From: Actinoallomurus purpureus | GTDB taxonomy: Bacteria > Actinomycetota > Actinomycetes > Streptosporangiales > Streptosporangiaceae | DNA length: 64,000 nucleotides | Assembly (NCBI RefSeq): GCF_024055795.1 | Contig: NZ_JAMXMY010000004.1 | Span: 307,727-371,726, forward strand | Reading direction: 5' to 3' | Shown: one piece after another, positions 1 to 9,418 of the stretch | How positions within the stretch are numbered: the stretch's first letter is position 1 | How the letters are laid out: each line of letters starts with the position of its first letter | Translations under genes and position numbers: made by a program | Notes under the pieces: model-generated | Database searches by the model: none | Told to the model about the DNA's origin: nothing | What the model saw: the letters and a program-made list of their open reading frames with translations, nothing else

Positions 1-734
1 AGGCCGGTCCCGAATTCGGCGGCCAGGGGAACCACGATGGTGCCGCCTGGCCGGGTTTGTGCGATCCATGCGCCGGGAACCGACCGGACCCCACAGGTGG
101 CGTGGACTCGATCGAAAGGGGCGCCGTCCGACCACCCGCCCGCACCGTCGCCGACGACCAGGCGGGGGGACAACCCGGCCCGATCGAGGTTGGCGGCGGC
201 GATCCCGGCCAAGGTGGAGTCGACCTCGATCGATGTCACTTTGGCGTCGCCGAGTCGAGCGGCGAGCAGGCCCGCCGTCCATCCTGTGCCAGTACCGATC
301 TCCAGCACCCGATGATGTGCGTGAAGGTCGAGAGCGTGTAGGCAGGCGAAGACGACGCTGGGCGCCGAACACGAGCAGGTGTACTCCGTCGTACGCTGAA
401 CGGCCTCCACGGTCAGTGGCGTGTCGCCGTCATTGATCTGCGTGACGATGGGTCTGTCGTCCGCCACTGCCGCCGCCCAGGCATGAGGATCGGCCCGCTT
501 GTCGATCCATTGATCAGGGCTCGCCCAGGCGACCTCGGGAATGAAGAAGCGACGAGGCGCACGTTGCAATGCGGCCCGCCACTCATCATCGGGAGCAAAG
601 GAAGCCAGCGCCTCGAAATCGTCCACACCGCGCGGACCTCCGTCATCCGGTCGAGGACCCCCCGGGCCGAGTGGTCCGGATGCGTCACGCCCGTCGGCTC
701 GCATGTCCCGACGGTATCCCCGGACGGTGTTCAT
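1..734 (-). CDS. Protein-L-isoaspartate-type methyltransferase (3' end off window)
   Basis: A class I SAM-dependent methyltransferase of the PCMT type. The read-through product contains the SAM-binding segment VLEIGTGTGWTAGLLAARLG, then SIEVDS and a GGTIVVPL strand typical of PCMT proteins. The N-terminal half has the PCMT-like stretch RRFFIPEVAW. The start ATG at 734-732 overlaps the TGA of the upstream anti-sigma ATPase gene (ATGA), so the two are probably translationally coupled. The C-terminus lies beyond the left edge. Homologues often sit beside XRE/DUF397/ATPase signalling genes, as here. The substrate is unknown; repair of isoaspartate or modification of a peptide are both possible. 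Confidence 0.82.
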   Translation of the reverse strand, partial: MNTVRGYRRDMRADGRDASGPLGPGGPRPDDGGPRGVDDFEALASFAPDDEWRAALQRAPRRFFIPEVAWASPDQWIDKRADPHAWAAAVADDRPIVTQINDGDTPLTVEAVQRTTEYTCSCSAPSVVFACLHALDLHAHHRVLEIGTGTGWTAGLLAARLGDAKVTSIEVDSTLAGIAAANLDRAGLSPRLVVGDGAGGWSDGAPFDRVHATCGVRSVPGAWIAQTRPGGTIVVPLAAEFGTG

Positions 735-1279
735 CGACCCGGTCTTTCGTCAGCCGGCCTCGGCTCCGCGGCGAAGACGGCTCGGATGACCTTGCCGTCG
801 TGACTTGGCAGAACGCTCAGATCGCAGAGTTCCTCGGCGATCCACAGGCCGAACCGTCCGCCGCTTCCAGGACGCCCCCGGGCCGGGAGGTCCCGGCATG
901 CGTCAGCGACCTGAACGACGAGCGCGTTCTCGTACGTGACGGTCAGTGTGACCGGCGGCAAGGCGTGGACCAGCGCATTGGTGACGAGTTCGGAGACCAC
1001 GAGCGTCACGTCGTCGAGCAGGTCGGTACGCCCCCACGCTCGCAGCGCGTTGCTCACTAGTCCCCGTGCGGTCCGTACGGCCTCCGGATCGCCGTCAAGC
1101 CGGCACCACCGACGGCGGACCTGAGCCGCCGTCGGCCCATTCGGCAGTAGAGAGGCCGGGATCGCCCGCCGTACCGGGCGTTCAACGGTGGAGTCCGCTT
1201 GATGACGGCCTCGCGGGCGGCCTTGGGCGACGTCGAGTAGGACCTGACTCCAGTGCCGGAGCCGGACGGCTTTGAACAT
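731..1279 (-). CDS. Anti-sigma-type ATP-binding protein (HATPase_c_2)
   Basis: A 182-residue GHKL ATPase of the RsbW/SpoIIAB-like class so common in actinomycetes. The N-box is ELVTNALVHA (around residue 93). The ATP-lid region holds GRPGSGGRFGLWIAEELCD, followed by the closing strand GKVIRAVF. Such proteins usually act as anti-sigma serine kinases or orphan sensors in the cytoplasm. An AGGGAG ribosome site lies 5 nt before the ATG at 1279. It is the middle gene of a three-gene minus-strand operon and overlaps the methyltransferase start. The partner sigma or STAS protein is not visible here. Confidence 0.85.
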   Translation of the reverse strand: MFKAVRLRHWSQVLLDVAQGRPRGRHQADSTVERPVRRAIPASLLPNGPTAAQVRRRWCRLDGDPEAVRTARGLVSNALRAWGRTDLLDDVTLVVSELVTNALVHALPPVTLTVTYENALVVQVADACRDLPARGRPGSGGRFGLWIAEELCDLSVLPSHDGKVIRAVFAAEPRPADERPGR

Positions 1280-1316
1280 CGAACTCCCTCTCAGCAGGAG
1301 TGGTCGGCGGACCGGG

Positions 1317-1619
1317 TCAGCGAGCGCTCTCGCGCAGGACTGCAGCGATCCGGGCGGCGGCGAGGTCGAGGTTCTCTACGCATGCGATGCGTTCGCCCCA
1401 GCTCCACCAGAACCACCACAGTCCTGGCACGGTCGGGGCTGCGGTGATCTCCTCATTGAGGACGGGGGCGGCAGGGTTGATGACGCATATGTGCGGCCGA
1501 CCGCTCTGCGAGAGGACGAGTTCTCCCTGCCATCCCATTGCGTCGATTCGGACGGCCAGGGCCTGGAGATAAGGCACCCCGCCGTCATGCGGCCTGTTCA
1601 CCGTGTCGGTCCTGGTCAT
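1317..1619 (-). CDS. Small hypothetical protein of the XRE/ATPase locus
   Basis: A 100-residue soluble protein, first gene of the minus-strand operon, with a good GGAGGT ribosome site before its ATG. The product has the stretch VPGLWWFWWSWGERI, rich in Trp, and a C-terminal helix (LDLAAARIAAVLRESAR). I do not recognise a named domain. Small Trp-rich proteins of this look are frequently found next to anti-sigma ATPases and DUF5753 regulators in actinomycetes, so a role in the same signalling module is inferred from position only. Confidence 0.7.
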   Translation of the reverse strand: MTRTDTVNRPHDGGVPYLQALAVRIDAMGWQGELVLSQSGRPHICVINPAAPVLNEEITAAPTVPGLWWFWWSWGERIACVENLDLAAARIAAVLRESAR

Positions 1620-1762
1620 GGGCGTACCTCCGGTAATGCGCCGTTGCCGCGTTCAGGGACGGGGCGCGGCCGACACTTCATCGCCGAGGCGATGAGGACG
1701 AGCGCCCGACTGCCGGGATCGACTGAAACGATCACTGTTCGATCTCTACTGTTCGTGATGAG

Positions 1763-1790
1763 TTGACTACACAACGCTCAACTCTAGAGT
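1763..1790 (+). promoter_or_regulatory. Sigma-70-type promoter of the XRE-DUF5753 gene
   Basis: TTGACT (1763-1768) and TAGAGT (1785-1790) are separated by 16 nt and point toward the regulator gene. Upstream, the pair ACTGTTCGAT / ACTGTTCGTG forms a direct repeat. A start of transcription near 1797 would rule out the in-frame ATG at 1789 and supports the start at 1867. Confidence 0.5.
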
Positions 1791-1866
1791 GGAATTACAG
1801 ATTGTCAATGGATTCTCACCTACAGTGGCGGCGGCCGCAGAGCTCGGCCAATTAAGGAGAAATGGG

Positions 1867-2748
1867 ATGAGTCAGCACGATGAGGACCTCGTCAGCGCCA
1901 CCGTCCGTAGATGGCAGCTCACCGAGTCGCTCAAGCAGCTCCGGGAGCAGGCAGGGATGACGATCGAGCAGGCAGTCAACGAACTCAGTCGGCAGCACGC
2001 CCGCTGGTCCCGGCCGAAGCTCTCCCGCATCGAGAACCGCCATCAAGGGGTCAAGCCGCGTGACGTCGAACAGCTCCTCGATCTCTACAAGGTCGACGAA
2101 AAGACCCGGAAGCAGCTCCTCGACCTCGCCCAGACCGCCAACGAACGCGGGTGGTGGCTCACGTACCGCCGCGACCTCCCCGAAGACTTTCACCCGCTTT
2201 TCACCTTGGAGATCGCCGCAACAGGCGTTCGCCAGTTCGAAACCCTTCTCATTCCTGGGCTGCTGCAGACTGGGGACTATGCCCGCGCAGTGGTCAGCGC
2301 GGTCACGCCGGACCTATCCGGGAACGAGATCGATCGCCGGGTTGCCGCTCGGCTGGCACGACAACAGATCTTGTCCAGGAACAACCCGCCGGAGCTGCAC
2401 ATCATCCTGGATCAGGGGATCCTTGAACGTCCTATCGGACAGCCCAAAACGATGCGGGGGCAGCTCCTCCGACTGGTCGAAGCCTCTGATACGCCGAACA
2501 CCACGGTGCAGATCCTCACCAAAGACGTAGGTGCGACGGCCGGGTTGGAGGGCCCCTTCTCGATCCTCTCGCTGCCAGAACCGATTCCCGACGTTGGTTA
2601 CACAGAAGGCGTCGGTGGGGCCGTGTACTTGGAAAGCGTCGAAGATGTCCGTCGCTGTACCCTCAGATTCGGCATGTTGATCGATCAGGCCCTGCCTCCC
2701 AACAAGTCCGTGGACCTGATCGCTTCTGCAGCGGGCCGGCTCGGCTAG
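1867..2748 (+). CDS. XRE-type regulator with DUF5753 domain
   Basis: A 293-residue DNA-binding protein. Residues about 18-75 form a helix-turn-helix (LREQAGMTIEQAVNEL, then SRPKLSRIENRHQGV). The rest matches the DUF5753/Scr1-type sensor domain, with the hallmark FETLLIPGLLQTGDYARAV and LARQQIL motifs. The start at 1867 is chosen because AAGGAGAAATGGG precedes it and because the longer in-frame start at 1789 falls inside the promoter. A short DUF397 peptide follows 18 nt downstream; DUF5753-DUF397 pairs are a standard actinomycete module with toxin-antitoxin-like behaviour in some members. Regulated targets are not known. Confidence 0.88.
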   Translation: MSQHDEDLVSATVRRWQLTESLKQLREQAGMTIEQAVNELSRQHARWSRPKLSRIENRHQGVKPRDVEQLLDLYKVDEKTRKQLLDLAQTANERGWWLTYRRDLPEDFHPLFTLEIAATGVRQFETLLIPGLLQTGDYARAVVSAVTPDLSGNEIDRRVAARLARQQILSRNNPPELHIILDQGILERPIGQPKTMRGQLLRLVEASDTPNTTVQILTKDVGATAGLEGPFSILSLPEPIPDVGYTEGVGGAVYLESVEDVRRCTLRFGMLIDQALPPNKSVDLIASAAGRLG

Positions 2749-2766
2749 TCATGGAGGGAGACGGGG

Positions 2767-2910
2767 ATGCCCAGCGCATCGCCCAAGCGTACGGAGTGGC
2801 GAAAGAGCAGCTACTCCGGAGGAGGGGGTACCGGCGGCGGGAACTGTGTCCAAGTCGCCACCGTTAGGCGTTCAGCGCCGACACGGCCGGCCCCAATGCC
2901 GTTAACTTAG
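2767..2910 (+). CDS. Short DUF397-type peptide
   Basis: A 47-residue ORF immediately after the DUF5753 regulator. It begins with the DUF397 signature WRKSSYSGGGGTGGGNCVQVA, but after that hairpin the usual second half (the VRDSKD and F-x-x-x-EW motifs) is missing and replaced by a basic/proline tail. DUF397 proteins are normally about 60-75 residues. Either this is a naturally short form, as at 33942 and 34092, or the gene has decayed. No second-half signature is visible in the other forward frame I checked. Confidence 0.6.
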   Translation: MPSASPKRTEWRKSSYSGGGGTGGGNCVQVATVRRSAPTRPAPMPLT

Positions 2911-3018
2911 ATTGATCTTTCCGGTAGGAGCCAGAAGGCGATCTGGGTTCGGGTCGGGAGGGGTTTCTTGGCGGGGTCGCGTTGGCGGGGAAGCCGCATC
3001 ATGCTTGCGTCCTTGCGT

Positions 3019-3054
3019 CGAGGGTTTTCGTTGTTCTGGCGACGAAAACCCTCG
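3019..3054. repeat. Perfect 13-bp inverted repeat upstream of the kinase gene
   Basis: Arms CGAGGGTTTTCGT (3019-3031) and ACGAAAACCCTCG (3042-3054) are exact complements with a 10-nt loop. There is no T-run after it, so it is not a classical terminator. A partial echo (CGAAAACGGCGAG) follows directly. It may be an operator, an attenuator or a terminator for the upstream DUF397 gene. Confidence 0.6.
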
Positions 3055-3191
3055 GCGAAAACGGCGAGCGGTCTGGCTGACTGCCCGGAACGGGACGGTA
3101 TGCCCAATCTGGTCGCCGGTCGGTAAAATCGCGGTGTTCCGCTTCCGGTGATCCGGCCGCATGTTCCGGGCGGAGCGGGAGGGCGGGGCCC

Positions 3192-4619
3192 ATGTCCGAC
3201 GTTGACGCGTTGCGGCCGGAAGACCCGGCAACCATCGGACGGTTCACCCTGATCGGTCGGCTCGGTGAGGGCGGCCAAGGGGTCGTCTTCCTCGGGGAGG
3301 ACACCGACGGCCGGCGCGCGGCGGTGAAGGTGCTGCGCGCGCAGCCGGACGACACCGCTCAGCTGGGCCGCTTCGTCAAGGAGGTCCAGACGGCGCGGAG
3401 GGTCGAGGCGTTCTGCACGGCCGAGATCATTGAGGCCGATCTCAACGGCACCCCGCCGTACGTCGCGAGCGAGTGCATTCCCGGGCCTTCTCTGCAGCAG
3501 TTGGTCGCCGAGGAGGGTCCACGCGTCGGGACGGCGCTGCACCGGCTGGCGGTGGCGACCGCGACGGCGCTCGTCGCCATTCACGAGGCGGGCGTCGTCC
3601 ACCGGGATTTCAAGCCGAGCAACGTCATGATGGGCCCCGACGGGGCGCGGGTGATCGACTTCGGCATCGCGCGGGCGCTGGACGCGGCGGGCACCCTCTC
3701 GGGTCAGATCGTCGGCACGCCCGCCTACATGGCGCCGGAACAGATCGCAGGCGCGCGGGCCGACGCGCCGATGGACGTCTTCGCGTGGGGCTGCGTGATC
3801 GTGTTCGCCGCGACCGGGCGGTCACCGTTCGGGCAGGACAGCGTGGTCCACGTGATGAGGCGCATCCTCCACGAGCCCCCGGACCTCGGGGACCTGGCGG
3901 AACCGCTGCGCGGAATCGTCATCGACTGCCTCGCGAAGGATCCGGCGGCCCGTCCGAGCGCGGACGAGGTCCTGCTCCGGCTCATCGGCCGCCGTACGCC
4001 GCGGACGCCCGCCGCGCCGAGCGTCGTCTCGGCTCCGTCGTGGCCGGTGGGCACACCGGCCCCGTACCCGCCGAGCCCCACGATGCCGCCGGATCGGCGA
4101 CCACGGTCCCGGCGATCGGCGCTTGTGTACGGGATCCCGGCCGGTGCCGTCATCGTGGCGGCGGCCGTCGTCGTTCCGATCCTCGTGACCGCGTACCGGC
4201 ACGGTCACGCGGCGGCCCGTACCCCCACGCCGTCGGCGTCCTCGTCGGCGCCCCTGCCGAGCGTGTTCCCGGTGTCCATGGCGGGAACATGGTCGGGCAC
4301 CGTCAGCGAGTCCCCGGGCGGCAAGAGCAGCGTGCGGATCGCCATCACGGCGGGGGCGACCTCGGCGACCGCCGCCTACGGGGACTTTCGGTGCACCACG
4401 CAGCTCCGGGTGAGCAATGCCTGGGCGGCCCAGGCCGTGCCGAATCCGTCCACGGTCAACCTCGTCGAGAAGGTGACCCAGGGTGACTGTCCCGACGGCA
4501 GCAACGCCCAGTTGGTGCTGCAGGCCGCGGGGCAGATGTGGTTCAGCCTCACCGGCTACAAGGGAGACGCGAACCAGACGGTGTTCACGCGGACCGGCGT
4601 GATCACCAAGACCGGATGA
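3192..4619 (+). CDS. Membrane Ser/Thr protein kinase
   Basis: A 475-residue Hanks-type kinase. Residues 18-265 hold the kinase domain: glycine loop GRLGEGGQG (22-30), ATP lysine in AAVKVL (K46), catalytic loop HRDFKPSN (D139), DFG (156-158) and the APE segment GTPAYMAPEQ (175-184). A Pro-rich juxtamembrane linker (270-305) precedes one transmembrane helix (about 311-334), then a Ser/Thr-Pro linker and an extracellular domain of about 120 residues starting SMAGTWSGTV. That outer domain has no PASTA repeats; it looks like a small lipocalin-like or DUF-type sensor with paired cysteines. It is transcribed alone. The ligand and substrates cannot be told from sequence. Confidence 0.9.
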   Translation: MSDVDALRPEDPATIGRFTLIGRLGEGGQGVVFLGEDTDGRRAAVKVLRAQPDDTAQLGRFVKEVQTARRVEAFCTAEIIEADLNGTPPYVASECIPGPSLQQLVAEEGPRVGTALHRLAVATATALVAIHEAGVVHRDFKPSNVMMGPDGARVIDFGIARALDAAGTLSGQIVGTPAYMAPEQIAGARADAPMDVFAWGCVIVFAATGRSPFGQDSVVHVMRRILHEPPDLGDLAEPLRGIVIDCLAKDPAARPSADEVLLRLIGRRTPRTPAAPSVVSAPSWPVGTPAPYPPSPTMPPDRRPRSRRSALVYGIPAGAVIVAAAVVVPILVTAYRHGHAAARTPTPSASSSAPLPSVFPVSMAGTWSGTVSESPGGKSSVRIAITAGATSATAAYGDFRCTTQLRVSNAWAAQAVPNPSTVNLVEKVTQGDCPDGSNAQLVLQAAGQMWFSLTGYKGDANQTVFTRTGVITKTG

Positions 4620-4801
4620 CCGGGTCTCCGGGTTAGGACTCCTCCGCGTCCGAGGGAGATCCCTCCGGCCTGCTGCGCGAGCTACTCGGCCCGCTGACGG
4701 CCTCCCCTGATCACTGATCCCGATCGCCCTGGCACCGACCACTTGATCGTCCGACCCCTTGCATATACCCCCTCCCCCTATGTTAAAGTCCATCTCATAA
4801 G

Positions 4802-4816
4802 TACCCCTAAGGGGTA
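4802..4816. promoter_or_regulatory. CsoR-type copper operator
   Basis: TACCCCTAAGGGGTA is a perfect 6-bp inverted repeat with a TAA centre, 46 nt before the copper chaperone start. A related half-palindromic tract, ATACCCCCTCCCCCTAT, lies at 4764-4780. TACCCC/GGGGTA arms are the hallmark of operators bound by copper-sensing CsoR repressors. No csoR gene is in the window, so the repressor would act from elsewhere. Confidence 0.72.
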
Positions 4817-4861
4817 TGCGATAAGGTCGGTTGAAAGCCGCTCGACGAGAAGGAGAAAGCG

Positions 4862-5071
4862 ATGACCAGCGCCGAGTACAAGGTCAAGGGCATGACGTGC
4901 GGCCACTGCGTCTCGGCCGTCACCGAAGAGGTCGGCGGCATCGAGGGCGTCACCGACGTCCGTGTCGACCTGGCCTCCGGTCTGGTCACCGTCGCCAGCA
5001 CCGTCCCCCTCGACGACAAGGCGGTACGCGACGCGGTGGACGAGGCCGGTTACGAAGTCGTCGTTTCCTGA
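4862..5071 (+). CDS. CopZ-like copper chaperone
   Basis: A 69-residue heavy-metal-associated (HMA) domain with the metal site GMTCGHC at residues 10-16 and the usual beta-alpha-beta fold pattern ending in AGYEVVV. It should bind Cu(I) in the cytosol and hand it to the CopA ATPase encoded two genes downstream. GAGAAGGAGAAAGCG precedes the ATG. First gene of the copper operon behind the CsoR-type operator. Confidence 0.9.
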   Translation: MTSAEYKVKGMTCGHCVSAVTEEVGGIEGVTDVRVDLASGLVTVASTVPLDDKAVRDAVDEAGYEVVVS

Positions 5072-5093
5072 CCCACGAAGGAGGGGTACGGCG

Positions 5094-5951
5094 ATGAACA
5101 CACCGGCCAAACTTGGCGTCTTCGGCCTCGGGCTGGCGGCGGTGTTCGGCGCGGCGCTCGGGGCGGGTCACCTGACCGGCCCCGTCGGGGCCGAGGAGAA
5201 GCCGCACGCCGCGCACGGCGACATGGACCACGGCGGTCACGAGAGCACGCTACCGGGCGGGCTGCTGGTCTCCGACCGTGGCTACACCCTCACCACCGTG
5301 CCCGACGCGACCGGCGCGTTCGCGTTCCGGATCACCGGGCCGAACGGACGGACGGTGACCGCGTTCGACACGCAGCACGACAAGCGGATGCACCTCATCG
5401 TCGTCCGCCGTGACCTGTCCGGTTTCCGGCATGTGCATCCGACGATGGCCGCCGACGGCACCTGGCGGGTCGCCTCGCCGCTGAGCGGGCCGGGCACCTA
5501 CCGGGCGTTCGCCGATTTCAAGCCCACCGGGGCCGACCCGCTGACCCTTGGCGTCGACACCGCCGTCGCGGGCGACACCACACCGCGGCCGCTGCCCACA
5601 CCGGCCGCGACCGCCACCGTCGACGGCTACACCGTCACCCTGCGCGGTTCGCTCACGGCGGGCCGGGCGGGCCGGCTGGACCTGACGATCTCGCGGGACG
5701 GCCGGCCGGTCACCGACCTGCAGCCCTATCTCGCGGCGTACGGGCACCTCGTGGCCCTCCGCCAAGGCGACCTGGCCTACCTCCACGTCCACCCGGACGG
5801 CGAACCGGGCGACGGAAAGACCAGGCCCGGGCCGACCGTCACCTTCTACGCCGAGGCACCGTCCGCCGGCGCCTACCGTCTCTACCTGGACTTCCAGCAC
5901 GACGGCACCGTCCACACCGCCGAGTTCACGGCCGAAGCGAAGGAGGGCTGA
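5094..5951 (+). CDS. His-rich secreted copper-operon protein
   Basis: A 285-residue exported protein: an N-terminal hydrophobic signal (residues about 8-28) is followed by a metal-binding-looking patch [14 protein letters not shown] (about 38-51). The body contains two beta-rich modules with conserved His motifs ([20 protein letters not shown] and [23 protein letters not shown]) resembling YtkA/DUF-type copper-associated domains. The start at 5094 follows GGAGGGG; longer in-frame starts would overlap the chaperone gene and spoil the signal peptide. Its stop overlaps the copA start (TGATG). A role in binding or presenting copper outside the membrane is inferred from context and histidines. Confidence 0.78.
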   Translation: MNTPAKLGVFGLGLAAVFGAALGAGHLTGPVGAEEKPHAAHGDMDHGGHESTLPGGLLVSDRGYTLTTVPDATGAFAFRITGPNGRTVTAFDTQHDKRMHLIVVRRDLSGFRHVHPTMAADGTWRVASPLSGPGTYRAFADFKPTGADPLTLGVDTAVAGDTTPRPLPTPAATATVDGYTVTLRGSLTAGRAGRLDLTISRDGRPVTDLQPYLAAYGHLVALRQGDLAYLHVHPDGEPGDGKTRPGPTVTFYAEAPSAGAYRLYLDFQHDGTVHTAEFTAEAKEG

Positions 5952-8194
5952 TGAGCACCACCACGAGCGCGGCGCCCGATCGGGTCGAGCTGGAGATCGG
6001 CGGCATGACCTGCGCGTCCTGCGCGAACCGCATCGAGAAGCGCCTGAACAAGCTCGAAGGCGTGACCGCGACCGTCAACTACGCCACCGAGAAGGCCAGC
6101 GTCAGCTTCGCGCCCGGTGTCACCCCCGACGACCTGATCGCTCAGGTGGAGAAGGCCGGATACACCGCGAGCCTGCCCGCCCCTCCCGAGCCCGCCGGGG
6201 AGGAGGTTGCCGAGGACGCTCCCGTACGGGCCCTGCGCGACCGGCTGGTCGTCAGTGCCGTTCTGGCCGTCCCGGTGATCGTGCTGGCGATGGTCCCGGC
6301 GCTGCAGTTCCGGTACTGGCAGTGGGCGTCGCTGGCGCTGGCGGCGCCGGTGCTGGTGTGGGGCGCGCTGCCGTTCCACCGCGCGGCGTACAAGAACCTC
6401 AAGCTCGGCACCGCGACGATGGACACGCTCGTGTCCCTGGGCACGAGCGCGGCGTTCGGCTGGTCGCTGTACGCGCTGTTCTTCGGCACCGCCGGAGAGC
6501 CGGGCATGCGACACCCGTTCACCTTCACCATCGAGCGCGCCTCCGGAGCCGGGAACATCTACCTGGAGGTGGCCGCCGGGGTGACGGTGTTCATCCTGGC
6601 CGGGCGCTACTTCGAGGCGCGGGCGAAGCGGCGCGCCGGCGCCGCGCTGCGGGCGCTGCTGGAGATGGGCGCCAAGGACGTCGCCGTGCTGCGCGACGGG
6701 CGTGAGGAGCGCGTCCCGATCGAGCACCTGAAGGCCGGCGACCGGTTCGTCGTACGGCCCGGCGAGAAGATCGCCACCGACGGCGTCATCGTCGAGGGGA
6801 GCTCGGCGGTCGATGCGAGCATGCTGACCGGTGAGTCCGTGCCCGTCGAGGTCGGGGTCGGGGACACGGTCGTCGGCGCCACCGTCAACGCGGGCGGCCG
6901 GCTGACCGTCGAGGCCACCAAGATCGGCTCGGACACGCAGCTGGCGCAGATGGCCCGCCTGGTGGAGGAGGCGCAGAACGGCAAGGCGCAGGTGCAGCGC
7001 CTCGCCGACCGGATCTCCGGCATCTTCGTACCGATCGTGATCACCCTGGCGGTGGCCACCCTCGGGTTCTGGCTCGGCACCGGCGGGAGCGTCGCCGCGG
7101 CCTTCACCGCCGCCGTCGCGGTCCTCATCATCGCCTGCCCGTGCGCGCTCGGCCTGGCCACTCCGACCGCGCTGCTGGTCGGTACGGGACGCGGCGCCCA
7201 GCTCGGCATCCTCATCAAGGGCCCCGAAGTGCTGGAGTCCACCCGGAGGATCGACACGATCGTGCTGGACAAGACCGGCACCGTCACCACCGGGAAGATG
7301 ACCCTGATCGACGTGGTCACCGCCGACGGCCAGGACCCCGACGAGGTGCTGCGGCTGGCCGGCGCGCTGGAGGACGCCTCCGAGCACCCCATCGCCCAAG
7401 CCGTCGCCAAGGGCGCCGTCCAGCGGGTCGGCGCGCTCCCCCGCACCGAGGACTTCGCGAACGTCGAGGGCCTCGGCGTCCAGGGCATCGTGGACGGCCA
7501 CGCGGTCCTGGTCGGCCGTACGCGGCTGCTGGCCGAATGGTCCCAGCATCTGCCCGCCGAGCTCGAGCGCGCCAAGGCCGCCGCCGAGGCCGCCGGCAGG
7601 ACGGCGGTCGCGGTCGGCTGGGACGGCGAGGCCCGCGCGGTCCTGGTCGTCGCCGACGCGATCAAGGACACCAGCGCCGAGGCCGTCACCCGGCTGCGCG
7701 CGCTCGGCCTGACGCCCGTGCTGCTGACCGGCGACAACGAGGCCGCGGCCCGCGCGGTCGCCGCCGAGGTCGGCATCGAGCAGGTGATCCCCGAGGTGCT
7801 GCCCGCCGACAAGGTCGACGTCGTCAAACGGCTGCAGGACGAGGGCAAGGTCGTCGCGATGGTCGGCGACGGCGTCAACGACGCGGCCGCCCTCGCCCAG
7901 GCCGACCTCGGCCTGGCCATGGGGACGGGCACCGACGTGGCGATCGAGGCCGCCGACCTCACCCTCGTACGTGGCGACCTGCGCGCCGCCGCCGACGCCA
8001 TCCGCCTGTCCCGCCGGACGCTGGGCAACATCAAGGGCAACCTGTTCTGGGCGTTCGCCTACAACGTGGCCGGCCTGCCGCTGGCCGCCGCCGGCCTGCT
8101 CAACCCGATGCTGGCCGGCGCCGCGATGGCGTTCTCCAGCGTCTTCGTCGTCAGCAACAGCCTGCGGCTGCGCCGCTTCCAGGCCACCCGTTAA
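5951..8194 (+). CDS. copA: Cu(I)-exporting P1B-type ATPase
   Basis: A 747-residue CPx-type ATPase that pumps Cu(I) out of the cell. Visible parts in order: N-terminal HMA domain with GGMTCASC (17-24), the actuator motif LTGESVPV, the transmembrane metal site CPC (396-398) in [21 protein letters not shown], the phosphorylation motif DKTGT (D440), and [10 protein letters not shown] near the C-terminus. Length and architecture are standard for CopA. It is translated from an overlap with the preceding gene and is followed 13 nt later by a permease gene. Confidence 0.95.
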   Translation: MSTTTSAAPDRVELEIGGMTCASCANRIEKRLNKLEGVTATVNYATEKASVSFAPGVTPDDLIAQVEKAGYTASLPAPPEPAGEEVAEDAPVRALRDRLVVSAVLAVPVIVLAMVPALQFRYWQWASLALAAPVLVWGALPFHRAAYKNLKLGTATMDTLVSLGTSAAFGWSLYALFFGTAGEPGMRHPFTFTIERASGAGNIYLEVAAGVTVFILAGRYFEARAKRRAGAALRALLEMGAKDVAVLRDGREERVPIEHLKAGDRFVVRPGEKIATDGVIVEGSSAVDASMLTGESVPVEVGVGDTVVGATVNAGGRLTVEATKIGSDTQLAQMARLVEEAQNGKAQVQRLADRISGIFVPIVITLAVATLGFWLGTGGSVAAAFTAAVAVLIIACPCALGLATPTALLVGTGRGAQLGILIKGPEVLESTRRIDTIVLDKTGTVTTGKMTLIDVVTADGQDPDEVLRLAGALEDASEHPIAQAVAKGAVQRVGALPRTEDFANVEGLGVQGIVDGHAVLVGRTRLLAEWSQHLPAELERAKAAAEAAGRTAVAVGWDGEARAVLVVADAIKDTSAEAVTRLRALGLTPVLLTGDNEAAARAVAAEVGIEQVIPEVLPADKVDVVKRLQDEGKVVAMVGDGVNDAAALAQADLGLAMGTGTDVAIEAADLTLVRGDLRAAADAIRLSRRTLGNIKGNLFWAFAYNVAGLPLAAAGLLNPMLAGAAMAFSSVFVVSNSLRLRRFQATR

Positions 8195-8207
8195 CGGAGG
8201 AGGGGAC

Positions 8208-9389
8208 ATGGGCGCGATCGGTCACGCGCTGGCGATCGCCGGGTCGATGACCTGGGAGATCCTGTGGGCGCTGATCCTGGGGTTCCTCCTGTCCGCCGTG
8301 GTCCAGGCGGTGGTGCGACGATCGACGGTCATGCGGCTGCTCGGCGACGGACGGCCCCGTACGCTCGCGATCGCCGCCGGCCTCGGCGTCGCGTCGTCGT
8401 CCTGCTCGTACGCGGCGGTCGCGCTGGCGCGTTCGCTGTTCCGCAAGGGCGCGAGCTTCATCGCGGCGATGGCGTTCGAGGTCGCCTCGACCAACCTGGT
8501 GATCGAACTCGGCATCATCCTGGCGCTGCTCATGGGCTGGCGGTTCACCCTGGCCGAGTTCGTCGGCGGGCCGATCATGATCGTGATTCTGGCGGTGCTG
8601 TTCCGGCTGTTCCTGCGCGAGCGGCTGCTGCGCGAGGCGCGCGAGCGTGCCGAGCTCGGCATCGCGGGCTCGATGGAGGGTCACGCGGCGATGGACATGT
8701 CCGTCCAGCGGGAGGGGTCGTTCTGGCGGCGGCTCCTGTCCGGGGAGGGCTTCACCTCGGTCGCGCACGTGTTCGTCATGGAGTGGGCGGCGATCCTGCG
8801 CGACCTCGTCATCGGCCTGCTGATCGCCGGGGCCATCGCGGCCTGGGTGCCCGACTCGTTCTGGCAGCACTTCTTCCTCGTCGACCATCCGCTCGCGGCC
8901 AAGCTGTGGGGGCCGCTGGTCGGGCCGCTCGTGGCGGTGATCAGCTTCGTCTGTTCGATCGGCAACGTCCCGCTGGCGGCGGTCCTGTGGAACGGCGGCA
9001 TCAGCTTCGGCGGCGTGGTCGCCTTCATCTTCGCCGATCTGATCATCCTGCCGATCATCGTGATCTACCGGAAGTACTACGGCACCCGGATGGCGCTGTT
9101 CGTCACCGGGACCTTCTACGCGGCGATGGTCCTCGCCGGCTATGTCGTCGAGCTGCTCTTCGGCACGCTGGGCCTCATGCCGACCAAGCGGCACGCGGTG
9201 GTGATGGACGCGGGCGTGTCCTGGAACTACACCACCTGGCTCAACATCGCGTTCCTCGTCCTCACCGCCGTCCTGTTGATCCGGTTCGTCCGGACGGGCG
9301 GGATCCCGATGCTGAAGATGATGGGCGGCTCCCCCGACGCCGAGCACGACCAGGGTGACCCCGACCAGGCGGGCCACCACCATCACTAA
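8208..9389 (+). CDS. Permease (DUF318/ArsP-like) of the copper operon
   Basis: A 393-residue polytopic membrane protein with the repeated pattern of the DUF318/ArsP permease family: SSSCSYAAVALARSLFRKGA in the first half and VCSIGNVPLAAVLWNGGISFGG in the second, each within a membrane segment. About eight to ten hydrophobic helices are visible. The C-terminus ends in GHHHH, a likely metal-binding tail. GGAGGAGGGGAC precedes the ATG at 8208. Last gene of the copper operon; known family members export organoarsenicals or are of unknown substrate, so a copper role is inferred from its place. Confidence 0.85.
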   Translation: MGAIGHALAIAGSMTWEILWALILGFLLSAVVQAVVRRSTVMRLLGDGRPRTLAIAAGLGVASSSCSYAAVALARSLFRKGASFIAAMAFEVASTNLVIELGIILALLMGWRFTLAEFVGGPIMIVILAVLFRLFLRERLLREARERAELGIAGSMEGHAAMDMSVQREGSFWRRLLSGEGFTSVAHVFVMEWAAILRDLVIGLLIAGAIAAWVPDSFWQHFFLVDHPLAAKLWGPLVGPLVAVISFVCSIGNVPLAAVLWNGGISFGGVVAFIFADLIILPIIVIYRKYYGTRMALFVTGTFYAAMVLAGYVVELLFGTLGLMPTKRHAVVMDAGVSWNYTTWLNIAFLVLTAVLLIRFVRTGGIPMLKMMGGSPDAEHDQGDPDQAGHHHH

Positions 9390-9418
9390 TCACTACGCGG
9401 CAAGCAGGAGGACACGTC

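Noticed and set aside
1..734. Part of an FxLD-type lanthipeptide locus (PCMT-like methyltransferase)
   Set aside because: No precursor peptide with an FxLD end and no dehydratase gene is visible on this side; the rest lies outside the window.
1789..1866. A 26-residue longer N-terminus of the first DUF5753 regulator
   Set aside because: The start would overlap the -10 box; the ATG at 1867 has the better ribosome site.
5882..8209. A 775-codon open frame antisense to copA
   Set aside because: It mirrors the third-position GC of copA, has no recognisable domain and repeats of Gly/Asp/Arg typical of antisense frames.
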